35,088 nt of DNA from Conidiobolus incongruus B7586 (taxonomy: Eukaryota > Entomophthoromycota > Entomophthoromycetes > Entomophthorales > Conidiobolaceae), in NCBI GenBank assembly GCA_000697335.1, contig JNEM01014630.1:1-35088 (forward strand), written 5' to 3'. Below the pieces are notes generated by a model. That model saw only the letters and a list, made by a program, of their open reading frames with translations. It did not search any database and was not told the origin of the DNA. Positions 11,521-21,628 of this stretch are shown here, piece after piece. Numbering within the stretch: position 1 is the stretch's first letter; each line of letters opens with the position of its first letter. The translations under genes and the position numbers were made by a program.

Positions 11521-11901
11521 TATATAGCAATGGTTGGGTTTAAATTCAATATAATGCAAAGAAAGATTTAAATTAGGAATGAGGTATTCAATTTAATATA
11601 TCAATGTATTTATTTAAGATATAAATTTATTAAATATATTAGTATTATAAGATATAATAGATAATATTAATATATGTTCCAATACTAATAGGGATCATCT
11701 CAAGTCTTAATAATTAATAGTTATTAATATTAATTACTTAAGAACAGTAAGATATTGAGAGGGAGAAAACCATATTTATTAGCTGAATTAATGTTATTTA
11801 TATAATTAGATTAACCATGAAAGTGTGAATTACTTAGGAAATAAAAAGTTAATATAAATATAGAGTTATTTATCAAAATTTAGAAAAATAGTCTCTTAAC
11901 A
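11521..11901 (-). mobile_element. Diverged solo LTR related to the Ty3/gypsy-type family, reverse
   Basis: The right end, AATAGTCTCTTAACA, and the central block with AGAGGGAGAAAACC near 11758-11771 correspond to the reverse complement of the 397-bp LTR. The overall match is patchier than for 10732-11128, so this may be an older copy or a sister family. The left edge near TATAGCAATGGTTGGG is approximate and no target duplication was resolved. Confidence 0.6.
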
Positions 11902-12740
11902 GAATAAAATATTATTGAAAAACTAAAATCTCCAATATATATATTAGGCAATTAGAATATCAATTAGTCATTATATATTTATATTATTTTCATATTTCAA
12001 AGTACTTCAATATATCAATTGGTATTGTTGTATTTTGGTTCAATTATATAAATTAATTAATAAATGATAAAATTGAAAATATGATTTTGGTAATATTCAA
12101 TTATATATAAAATACAGAAATTTAAATATTAAAATTTATTAAATTAATATAATATATAGCTATTTCCAATCTTCATAATATAATGTTAAGAATTATTATA
12201 ATACTACACTAATCAAGTAAAATACATAAATAATTAGTGAGGCAATAAAATATATTTTGATTAAAAAAATTTAAAATTTGATTTTACAAATAACTAGGAT
12301 ACAAATTTTTTAACTAAAAATAGTATTGACTTTCAATAATAGATTTTAAGATATAATATTCAATATTGAACATTTCTAATATATTATCTTGATTATATTT
12401 TAATCTTTTATAAATTGAAATTAACTACATTATAAAGATAAAACATAATTATGGAACAATAAAAAACCATAATTATTAATTTTATATCAAATTATGTTCA
12501 TTTTTCGAAATTAAGGGTATAATATTTATTACAAATTATATATTATCAATGAAAAAAATGTTATATCTTATATTCAATTTTAATGATGAGAGTTATTTTA
12601 ATCAATATTAGTTTAATTATTTGTATAATTTAACCCAAGTGTATTTCAATAATCATATCAGGTGATAAATATATTACAATATTTCTAAAAAAGCCTGATT
12701 TAGACATGTAATGATCACGTCTCCATTATAATACTGATAA
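11902..12740. other. AT-rich spacer, nothing recognised
   Basis: No supported coding sequence, RNA gene or repeat edge seen. The last ~90 bases before gene 2 hold its promoter elements. Confidence 0.5.
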
Positions 12741-12749
12741 ATCCGAATT

Positions 12750-12759
12750 CAAACCTGTT
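12750..12759 (+). promoter_or_regulatory. Upstream motif CAAACCTGTT shared with gene 4
   Basis: CAAACCTGTT lies 19 bases before the TATA box of gene 2. Gene 4 has CAAACCAGTT 20 bases before its TATA box. Spacing and sequence agree in otherwise diverged flanks, which suggests a shared regulator site or simply retained ancestry. Confidence 0.4.
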
Positions 12760-12778
12760 AAATTAAATTTTGACCAAG

Positions 12779-12786
12779 TATAAATT
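12779..12786 (+). promoter_or_regulatory. TATA box of gene 2
   Basis: TATAAATT, 53 bases before the ATG at 12832, in register with the box of gene 4. Confidence 0.45.
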
Positions 12787-12831
12787 GAATAAATGGTTAT
12801 AGAGATTCTGAATTATTAAGTTTATTAAATC

Positions 12832-14498
12832 ATGAAAGGATTATCTTTAATAGCATATCAAGTGTGCCATAAATGCCAATCTAAAGTCACCAGATTTAAA
12901 AACAAATATTGTAAAAAATGCCAACTTAGTGCCAATGCAACTTTTAAATTTGCCATATATGATCATAAAACCAAATATACTTCCAAAAATAATGATATAA
13001 CAGGTAAATATTTTATTGATACACTGAATTTAATATTGAAAACATATTAGAAAAAATTTGGATAATCCCTCTGACGACAATCAACCCATTTAAAACAATT
13101 CAAGTAGATCCATTGGAAAAGAATATGTTAACCAAACTCAATAATAATCGATTTCAATCTCTAGATCATTTCACCAGTTATATTATCAATTCTAATCAAA
13201 TAAGCTTTACCCAATTGATTATTACATTATCTTTCGACTTGGAGAGTGTACCCGGGGTTCGATGGATATTACAAAGCAGCCAAAATATTATACCTACTGG
13301 CAAAGCAGTATTATTCTATAATAATCAATCACCTCCATTAGATCGAAGTTTACTAGCACTTTTGGAATCCAGTTTTTGGGAAGAGTTAATCCGCCTATAT
13401 ATCACTCAAGTTCATACAATGGCACCAATTTTTAATTTAAAAAATTTCAACCCTAAAACTATATCTCCTTCACTGTTATCAGCGATTTACTATTGTGGGT
13501 ATCAATGTAGAAAAGAGAAAACACCAGAATTAACTGAGTATATGGACCAATTAGCTAAGCTGAATTTAAATCGAATTAAATTTAAACCAAGTTTAAGCAA
13601 TATCCAGGCTCTGTTGATTTATACCTATACTTTCAAGATTCAAGGAAAAGTATCACTCTCTCGTATTTATCAAGCTCATTTGATACGGATGGGCTACTGT
13701 ATTGGTGTCAATGTTGATGCGAATCAATTTGGAGAATCTGATAGATTCAATAGAAAAGTAACCTATATGAAATCGGCATTTATCAATCATAATATGAACG
13801 GTCCTTTGAAACCTTACTGTAACGATATTTTGGAACTTCCCAAATATGACGAATTGCTATATGATTCAACTTGGCAAACTTTACAACCAGATTGCTATAA
13901 ATACGGTGAATCGGATGAACGAAAGAGAGAGCTAATATCGCGATATTCATCTTTAATTCATAAATTTGGGGATCAAATTCTTTATTCATTATCTCATCCT
14001 CATCCAATCCATTTCAAAACCAGCCAATCTTCAACATTGTGGAAAACCAATTTGATATTGTTAGAGAGTCATTATCATGAAAGTTTAGCTGAAGTAAAAC
14101 GGTGGAAAGTTATTTATCAAGATTTTGAATCTGAGACTGATGATATGGAAATATTTATTAGGCTCTATTATTATGATGTATCAATAGTGGTACTGGACCA
14201 TATGAAAATTGTTCAATCACCAGTACAAACTGCGACTATTAACAAGATGTACGACATATGCAACGCACTGACAGTACAAATTATTTTCATGAAATCCCCA
14301 CATCCCATGTATCAATATTATCTCCATTTAGCTGGCTTGACATATCTCAACATATATCAATATTTAAATCCCAGTCAAAAAAAATATTCATTCAAAAGAT
14401 TACAAAAAATTTATGAATTAATTCAATATAATAATGAATTTAATAATTTTGTAGATTTAATATTTTTTAATGGTTTAAAATTAATACAAGCTCAGTAA
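12832..14498 (+). CDS. Gene 2: two-exon regulator-like protein, CX2CX11CX2C module plus Fungal_trans-like domain
   Basis: The predicted product is 539 residues: exon 1 at 12832-13003, intron 13004-13050, exon 2 at 13051-14498. Exon 2 is open back to the splice site and continues as EKIWII, which matches ENIWVI in gene 4; that conservation supports the join. Cys12, Cys15, Cys27 and Cys30 form the module, followed by a basic stretch (KKCQ). Residues ~160-330 resemble the Fungal_trans middle homology region: FWEELIRLYITQVHTMAPIF, then ISPSLLSAIYYCGYQC, LIYTYTFKIQGK and HLIRMGYCIGVN. Proteins with this domain are usually nuclear transcription activators or repressors. A DNA-binding role for the four-cysteine module is inference. 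Gene 4 is a near twin of the same length, and one 171-bp stretch (13424-13594) is almost identical between them. The minus-strand frame inside exon 2 is a shadow. Confidence 0.88.
13004..13050 (+). other. Intron of gene 2 (47 nt, phase 1)
   Basis: The donor is ACAG|GTAAAT and the acceptor ACATATTAG|AA. It splits the junction codon as G|AA, giving Glu58. Gene 4 also makes Glu at this point, followed by the same (K/N)IW. Without splicing the product would end after 72 residues. Confidence 0.85.
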
Positions 14499-15396
14499 TA
14501 AATTACAAATATATAATATATCAAAAGAAATATAGATACTAGAAAAGATGTATGTCAATTCATCTTTTTATGATATATGTATGTAATTGACTGAAATAAG
14601 TTGTTAATCTTTTGAAACCTAATAACAATCAAATTATCCCAAGTTGGAACAAAAAGACAAATATTACTTATTTAAAGTTATTAAGAACAAAACAATCATA
14701 ATTTATAATAATATTGTCTATTATTATATTTCTGCTCCGTATCAAGAAGTTTTTAACCGTATAACAAAAATTACAATAATTTTAAATAATTCATTAATTT
14801 CAACATCAGGAACTTTTTAGAAATGGTTGTAATATGTTTGATTTGAAATAAAATTAAAATAATATTATCCATCTATTATTTCCAATAAAATAATTAATAT
14901 TAATGAATGCAATAAATTATTCCATAAATTATTAATAGACAACGAACTTTGTCCTAAATTATAAATTAATATTTTTTTGATTTGGAAAAATTCTAATAAA
15001 AAAATTTATCAGTTTAATTCGCTTATTAAGAAAATACACTCTTTTGTTATGCTTTTAAAATAGATTAATATAAAATATAGCAATACAGTATTTTAAAGAT
15101 CTAATACTACAGGAAAGGTCATTACATTAAACTTCGCTTTAGATTAAATATATACATATATTGAAAATTGGTTTGGAAAATTTCATCAAAAAATTTTTCA
15201 AATTCGAAATTGCGTATATTTAAATATAAAGGTCATTATGAAATTTGTTAGATATGTAAGTTTGGCATTTTGATACTCCATCTATATAAAATTTATCTCT
15301 TTAAATTACCCATTATAAAATTAGGAAATTCTTATATAGCTATATATGTATAAAACAATATTCTATTATTAAACTCAATGCATTACCATATAATAT
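14499..15396. other. AT-rich spacer downstream of gene 2
   Basis: No supported gene or repeat recognised. The first ~100 bases presumably contain the gene 2 transcript end, but no specific signal stands out in this composition. Confidence 0.5.
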
Positions 15397-15840
15397 TGTC
15401 AGGGGTTAACGCTGACAACAATGGGTTTTACAAGCTTAAACGGGGAATCGCCAGTGGTAAACGATAAATTACCACAGAATTAAGGGAAATTATTGGGGTT
15501 CACCAAAGTAGGTGAAAATGACTTGCTACGAATCGGGTTCTTTGAATAAAGTAAATATCTCACGCTCGTCACGACTCAATACTTTTGTGAGGGTTACGAG
15601 AAAAACTTAGAGACTGTATACTTTTGAAAATGAAGATAGAAGATATGTTTATTAGTTTGCTTATGATAATCTTATATTAGGTTCCATTGTTGATTTTTGT
15701 GGACATGAATGACTTACGGGCGGAAAGTAATAGGATCAACTAGTTCATGGGATGTGATATCTCCAATGTGACTTCTTGAATCCTGCAGTAATTGGAGTTT
15801 CTTGAGTAATTGACAGGATTATTCTCCATCAGTATCAAAA
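15397..15840. other. GC-richer island of unknown origin, possibly an LTR-like relic
   Basis: The composition changes sharply from the surrounding DNA. The island opens with TGTCAGGGGTTAACGCTGAC, an imperfect palindrome (GTCAG with CTGAC). Fungal LTRs often begin with such a TGTCA/TGACA pattern, but I found no matching end with a target duplication and no second copy in the window. No long open frame or RNA fold was recognised. Confidence 0.35.
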
Positions 15841-16141
15841 TTAAATAAATAATGTCTAATCTGTGCCCAACTTTGAATTGAAATAAGTATATTACACTAT
15901 TAGATTTTTAGATTAAATATATCATATAAATTTTAATATTATATATTTCATTAGTTAAATATAAAGTTTTCTAGTCATTAGAATAACTTGAAAAGGAAAA
16001 ATTTGATTATTTATTATCTCAAACTGATCTTATTGAAATAACAGCAAGATTGTTGGTCCAAAAAAGGTAAATTATTACATGATTTGTCACAGTACAAAAA
16101 TTTGTCAATAATATTAGTACAATTCATGTATTATTATTTAA
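15841..16141. other. AT-rich spacer, nothing recognised
   Basis: It lies between the GC-richer island and the first 283-bp element. No feature is supported apart from the final TTAA target copy at 16138-16141. Confidence 0.5.
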
Positions 16142-16424
16142 TGTTGTGTTTTATATTAAGTTTTATAAATAAAGATCATAGTTAGAAAAGTACTCAAAAT
16201 ATGATTTAGTAAATTATTTATTAATCCTGCTCTTTAACGTATCGGGACTGTAGGTTTAAATAATTGAATCAATGAATGATATGGGATTTGGATAAAATCT
16301 AATAAAGAAAATAAAGAGAACAAAGAGTATCCTTCAATTATAGACTGACAAAGCCAGCTTAAAATAGAAATAATATTGGTTTAGCTATCAAACTGGAAGA
16401 GATGATTAATTTTGAAATACAACA
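16142..16424 (+). mobile_element. 283-bp LTR-like element, copy A
   Basis: The element begins TGTTGTG and ends ATACAACA, so its tips form the short inverted pair TGTTGT/ACAACA typical of LTRs. It is flanked by TTAA on each side (16138-16141 and 16425-16428), a probable 4-bp target duplication. A second copy of the same length lies in reverse at 19287-19569, with only two single-base differences by eye. It has no coding capacity. A solo LTR is the best fit; a short non-autonomous element with TG..CA ends is possible. The copies look young compared with the eroded repeats around them. Confidence 0.8.
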
Positions 16425-16428
16425 TTAA

Positions 16429-16890
16429 TATAATATAATATAATATAGTAATATTCTGAAAATTTAATTATTCTAAATTTAAAGTATATCTTATTAATGT
16501 AAACAAGCATATTGCAGATTGCGAATGAAAATATTTATCCAATAAATTAATCCAATATATATAATAGTTGTACCATTTCTATTGAAGGATATTATTTAAA
16601 ATTTAATTCATTTTTTATATTTGATAAATATATCAATTAGATTTTAATATTTTATTCAATATAATTATTTTATCGAATTTTTAATAAATTTGGTTAAAGT
16701 ACGCTATTCAAATGCAGTGTTTATATATGAGGGGGAAAAAATTCAAAATTGTTGCACAAATTGATTCAATATTAGTAATAAAATACATATAAAGTGTTAA
16801 AATTACAATTTTACTATTATTTTTGATGTAATTATTTTCACACCTTTTTCTGATATATATAATACATTTTCTATGATATTACTATGAATG
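16429..16890. other. AT-rich spacer, nothing recognised
   Basis: No supported gene, repeat or RNA seen. Confidence 0.5.
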
Positions 16891-17260
16891 ATATTGCAGT
16901 TTTACAGATTGCTAGTTGAATGTTTATAATAGGAAATGGGTGGCTTGCACATGATTTGTTTGATAATTTGTGTTAAGGTATTTTATTAGGATTTGTCAAG
17001 AGTTTCATGAACTTCGCAGAAGACCTGAGGTGATGATGAAAATGTATCCCGGATATGGTTCTTTTAGAGACCATTTGTTGGCCATAGATAATGTGAAAAA
17101 TTGCATAAAATCTTCAGAAAAATGAGATCTTGATATTGTTTGACGGATATTCGTGGGCTATATCTCCACAAAGTAACATATTAGCAAGTGAATTCACTCT
17201 GGTGAGCTACTCTCAAGTTAACCAAAATATGATCCCATAATGACTCTCAAACATTAATAA
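16891..17260. other. GC-richer stretch upstream of gene 3, no gene recognised
   Basis: The composition is closer to the gene exons than to the AT-rich spacers, with blocks such as GAAGACCTGAGGTGATGATG near 17020-17040. All frames on both strands are interrupted, and I could not align them to the gene family. It may be a decayed gene or an upstream regulatory stretch. Confidence 0.35.
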
Positions 17261-17332
17261 ATTTGAACCATAAAAAGAAAATCATGTATGATGATCAACA
17301 AATTTAGTAAATATGTGATTGAATTCAAAAAC

Positions 17333-17340
17333 TATAAATA
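17333..17340 (+). promoter_or_regulatory. TATA box of gene 3
   Basis: TATAAATA, 69 bases before the ATG at 17402, somewhat farther than in the other three genes. The CAAACC motif of genes 2 and 4 was not found at the corresponding place. Confidence 0.4.
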
Positions 17341-17372
17341 ATATTTTTGATCCAGTTTTAATAAATTCAAAT

Positions 17373-17405
17373 ATGTCAATACCAAACTACACACTATTAC
17401 AATGA
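17373..17405 (+). other. Ten-codon upstream open frame overlapping the gene 3 start (ATGA)
   Basis: An ATG at 17373 opens a ten-codon frame whose TGA at 17403-17405 overlaps the ATG of gene 3 at 17402-17404. If transcription starts upstream of it, about 30 bases after the TATA box, it could lower or time translation of gene 3. It could equally be chance. Confidence 0.35.
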
Positions 17406-19109
17406 AGGATAAAAAAGAAATTTTATATTATAATCCTTGTATACATTGTAAATCAAGATTAGTTAAAACTTATGGACATTATTGTAAAATATGTAAACCA
17501 AAGAAATATGGCATTAAGTTGAATACAGAAGAGCGTAAAATATTTGGCTATAAATTTCAAAATAAAAATAGAAAGCATACAGCTTCGAAAGTTTTATTAA
17601 ATTCGATTAATCTAATTCAAGGTATAAATTATATTTATTGAAAATATTAGTGTTAAACTTATTGAATTAGAAAATACTTTACTTATGACGAGTCTTCTCC
17701 CACAGAGGAATTTGATTACATCCTATGAATTAAACGATTATTTTCGCTTACCAGTTTGGGAGAAATTTCGAGATTTGAAAGAATTCACGAATTATATCGT
17801 TAAATCTGAAAAAATTAGTTTTAATTATTTTCTCAACTCGTGTATTTTAAGCATATCAAATTCTCGAAAATATCAACATTTAATTGAAAATCAAATTTCC
17901 GAGTTACCTTCAGTATGTGACTTAACTAAGCATTATATGCCAATACCTCTTGCACGCCCGCTCCAACTTTTATTACAGCAAAGTTTTTGGGATGGTTTAG
18001 TACATCTTTATTTCAAGGAATTTCATCAAACATATCCAATTTTTAGTATTAAATCTTTTAACCTTAAAACAGCTTCGCCATTTTTATTATCAGCAATTCA
18101 TTATTGTGGATTTCACTATCAAACTGAACAACCCCAAGAGTTGAAATCGTACATGAAAAAATATTCAGAGATTAATCTCAAAAATATGGTGAAAACGACT
18201 ACTATGTCTAATGCTCAAGCTTTAGCGATCCATGCCTTTATTAGTTATTTTGACGGTGATATGGACATTGCGAAAAGCTGCCAAGCTCACCTCACTCGAA
18301 TGAGCTACGCGCTAGGGCTTCATTTAGATAATAAGAAGTTACCTCCTGTTGATCGTTATAATCGAAAATTACTCTTCTCCATTGTTAAAGCCATCAACAT
18401 TTCAATGACTGGATCTCATAACTTTGCCCCCAATTATTTAACCGAGTTTGGCGAATCCGATCAAAGCTTATACCAAGCAATATGGCAGACACCCGATGCC
18501 AACACCGTTATAAATCATTCTCATCCCCTTGAAAACTTTGTATATTCGATTTGTGTTACAGAATATCATAAATTTTCTGATCGATGCATACATTTAATGT
18601 GGGTTCCAAATTTTTATAAATTGAAGAGATCATCATTTTACTCTATTTGGCACCAAAAACTTCTCGATCTTTCCAATATTCTTGCCCAATGTATTGAAAT
18701 TTATCGAATTATCAAAATTGCATACAAACAATACGAATCCATAATTTTAAATTATGAAAATCAAGTGATCATGTTGTACCATTACGCAATTCTAGAACTT
18801 TATGAAATTTTGAAGCATCGGAACGGAGGACTCCAACCAGATGAACAAACAACCATATTGAAACATTGCTATGCACTCTTTAAAGGACTTACAGAATCCG
18901 ACATTCCTAATCCATACTTTCAATGTTACGCCCATTTACCAGCACTACACTACTTGAATATCTATCCTAAATGCTTACCAAACCGAAAGGAACAAATGAA
19001 AGAACATTTACATGAAATATTAAAATATCTTTCCGATCGTTTCTTTTCCATATTTTCTTTAAATTATTTGGTATTAAAGACTGGATATGATCTAATTCAA
19101 AATGAATAA
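17402..19109 (+). CDS. Gene 3: two-exon regulator-like protein, CX2CX11CX2C module plus Fungal_trans-like domain
   Basis: The predicted product is 552 residues: exon 1 at 17402-17621, intron 17622-17670, exon 2 at 17671-19109. The junction codon is Glu74, followed by NTLL and then the ATG at 17685, which is internal in this model. Cys13, Cys16, Cys28 and Cys31 form the module (CIHC and CKIC), followed by a basic KPKKYG. The body carries a LPVWEKF block near residue 100 that matches LPQWDQF in gene 1. The Fungal_trans-like region lies at about 170-350: FWDGLVHLYFKEFH, PIFSIKSF, SPFLLSAIHYCGFH, KSCQAHLTRMSYALGLHL and APNYLTEFG. Exon 2 has the same length as in gene 1. A nuclear regulator is inferred from the domain; target and ligand are unknown. 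Inverted 283-bp LTR-like elements lie on either side. Confidence 0.88.
17622..17670 (+). other. Intron of gene 3 (49 nt, phase 1)
   Basis: The donor is CAAG|GTATAA and the acceptor TTGAATTAG|AA. The earlier AG at 17650 would lead to an in-frame stop just before 17670, so the later one is chosen. The junction codon is Glu, as in genes 2 and 4. Read-through would end after 79 residues. Confidence 0.8.
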
Positions 19110-19158
19110 ATAATTGTATAGAATGTATCACTAGATTAAAAGTTATTGTCTGCTCATT

Positions 19159-19186
19159 AAATATATATATATATATATATATATAT
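19159..19186. repeat. AT dinucleotide run
   Basis: About 14 AT units, 50 bases after the stop codon of gene 3. Confidence 0.85.
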
Positions 19187-19286
19187 CAAAGGTAGACTAT
19201 AAAACTTCTCTTCTACCTTATCATTTAACGAAATATACACCTCATCCAAATAAGAGATTGTTATTTAACCATATATTTATTGATAT

Positions 19287-19569
19287 TGTTGTATTTCAAA
19301 ATTAATCATCTCTTCCAGTTTGATAGCTAAACCAATATTATTTCTATTTTAAGCTGACTTTGTCAGTCTATAATTGAAGGATACTCTTTGTTCTCTTTAT
19401 TTTCTTTATTAGATTTTATCCAAATCCCATATCATTCATTGATTCAATTATTTAAACCTACAGTCCCGATACGTTAAAGAGCAGGATTAATAAATAATTT
19501 ACTAAATCATATTTTGAGTACTTTTCTAACTACGATCTTTATTTATAAAACTTAATATAAAACACAACA
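19287..19569 (-). mobile_element. 283-bp LTR-like element, copy B (inverted)
   Basis: Reverse-complement twin of 16142-16424, same length, with about two single-base differences. It has its own flanking tetramer, ATAT at 19283-19286 and at 19570-19573. The separate target duplications indicate two independent insertions rather than one element with gene 3 as cargo. Confidence 0.8.
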
Positions 19570-19713
19570 ATATGAATAATTCATAATTTGAATTCATTAC
19601 ATTAGGATTTTAAAATTTTTCATAAATTACATTCATTGAATCTTAAAGAAAAATGTCTGCCTAATATCAAATAATTATTTACTAATTATATATCAGTTAA
19701 GAAAGAAAGAAAG

Positions 19714-21628
19714 AAATGGCACATTTTTTAATTTCTGATTTTTCAAAAATATGGTTAGTTTTAAAAAATACATTATATATAAAATATATAAGATAATTGA
19801 TAATATCAAACATTATCTATATTTATAATTATTTAATTAAAATATATTTAAAAAATTTATTGTTAAATTTAATTATCTTTAAATTAGATAATAATCATTA
19901 TAAGTTTTTTATTTTAATATTATTAAAACTTAATAATAAAATTTTTAAAAATATTTAAGATATATAAACCACTTATAAAAATAATTTTTTCTAAAACTAA
20001 CATTTATTATTAAACTTATTTAAAGCTAGATAAAATAATGATTATATTTTAATAAAATCTAGAAAATGAAATTTTACTTTTATTTTTCTTTTAATATAAT
20101 TTAAAATATATATTAAAGTATACCTTTTTCATTGAGTTGATAAACTATTAAATTAGCTTAATAATAAATATATAAGTGTATTATATAAATATCAAATTTT
20201 AAACTTAGTTTAATTAATAAATATATAAATTAGATAATTTATGTTTTGACAAATACTTAAAAGAACATTAAACTAATTATAACTAAACTTATTAAAATAT
20301 ATCTAAAGACAAAATAAAATATTAGGTTAAGTTAAAATAACTCTTTTTATAGGAAAACAAAAGGATAAGAAAATGAAATAAAGTATTATTGCCAGAGAAT
20401 AAGGTTGGATAATAGGTTAAATAAAATAATATATTGATGTACTCAATAGTAAGTGATAAATAATAGTGTTAGTTGAGCTATTTATTAGAATTAATGATAT
20501 CAAAATATTATCATAATACAAAGGTATCAACCTGAGTAATATATGGTATTTATTAATAAAATAATGATCAGTTATATTAAATGGTTAATTCATGGGTGTT
20601 TTATTTAGCTATATTATATATTAATTAATTAAAGTCAATAGTTTCTTATATTTAGTGAGTTATTTCTTCTGATTGGAATAGAAAATATAATTATAACTTT
20701 TAGCTATTAATTATTGGAAATTATAATAAGAAAGGGAATATCTAATTAAATTAATTATCAATAATATTGACAATATTATTATAAATATTGGATAACAAAG
20801 ATTATTAAATATTGTTAAATAAGTAATTATAAGTTGAAATAGAATTGTTTTTTAGTATTATAGTTTTATTTAATATCTAAATAAATAAGAAAAATAATAA
20901 AATATTTCAACTTAAGAGTATTAATAATGATTGATATTCTTTAATATAGTTTTTAAGATGGAATAAATATAATCAGGATAAATAATAAGTAGATACTTGG
21001 CAAAATTAATTAATAAAATTATAGAAATTGGGGTTTCTAGAGTGGTTATAATATCATGGGTTTTGACTCATAATATTTATATATTTTTATTAACAAGTTT
21101 TTGATTATTAAATATATATTAATTATTACTATAATAAATAATAATGATATATAGTTTTATATTTAATTTATTAGGATATATTAACTATTAATAAATTTAA
21201 TATATTTTTTTCATATAAAAATAGTTTTAACAGTATTCTTATAATTAATAAAAAATACCTGTTATTTTTTATAATAGCTATAAAACATATAAAGCTAGGG
21301 TTATAAAAAATTACTTATATAAAATATAAAAAGAAATATAATATTTAATATATTTACTAGATATTAAACTATATAATTATGATTATTTTTTACCTTTAAA
21401 AATATAATTAAAAGAAAGAGAATTCCTACAAACAAATTTAATTAGTTGTGAAATATCAAATATCAGTTTTTAATAAAAACAACTATATTTTAAATATTCA
21501 AAGTTTATTAAAAGTATAGCCAATATTGATTTTATATATTTTATTTAATTTTATACATTATATATTAAAATATATATTTAACTTTGATTTTCAAGTTTTG
21601 CAATTATTGAACTTTTATAGTAATATTA
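19714..21628 (+). repeat. R repeat copy R2, with an internal insert
   Basis: The R start (ACATTTTTTAATTTCTGATT) is at about 19720 and the match runs to about 20375, near GTTAAGTTAAAATAACTC. It resumes near 21085 (ATTAACAAGTTTTTGATT) and continues to the R end near 21628. The two parts together give about 1.2 kb, the expected R length. No coding sequence recognised. Confidence 0.65.
20376..21084. mobile_element. Unclassified ~0.7-kb insert inside R2
   Basis: This block has no counterpart in the other R copies at the same position and is slightly less AT-rich (GGTTGGATAATAGG near 20403-20417, GGGGTTTCTAGAGTGG near 21030-21045). No open frame, terminal repeat or target duplication was found. 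It could be another eroded insertion or sequence that only this copy kept. Confidence 0.4.

Noticed and set aside
12865-12922. Canonical Zn2Cys6 binuclear cluster in exon 1
   Set aside because: Only four cysteines are present in all four genes, with CX2CX11CX2C spacing; the third and sixth cysteines of the cluster are absent.
12832-13050. Short cysteine-rich frames (72, 79, 63 and 76 residues) as separate genes
   Set aside because: Each has a donor site in the same phase just after its conserved part and an acceptor before the large frame that keeps reading open, so they are first exons.
13783-14007. 74-codon minus-strand open frame inside gene 2
   Set aside because: It is antisense to the conserved exon-2 coding sequence; a shadow of the real gene.
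17641-17650. Earlier acceptor AG for the gene 3 intron
   Set aside because: Using it puts a stop codon in frame before the large exon; the AG at 17669-17670 keeps the frame open and gives the Glu junction codon seen in genes 2 and 4.
16142-19569. Gene 3 as cargo of a transposon bounded by 283-bp inverted repeats
   Set aside because: Each arm has its own TG..CA-like ends and its own 4-bp flanking duplication (TTAA and ATAT), which fits two separate insertions better than one cargo-bearing element.
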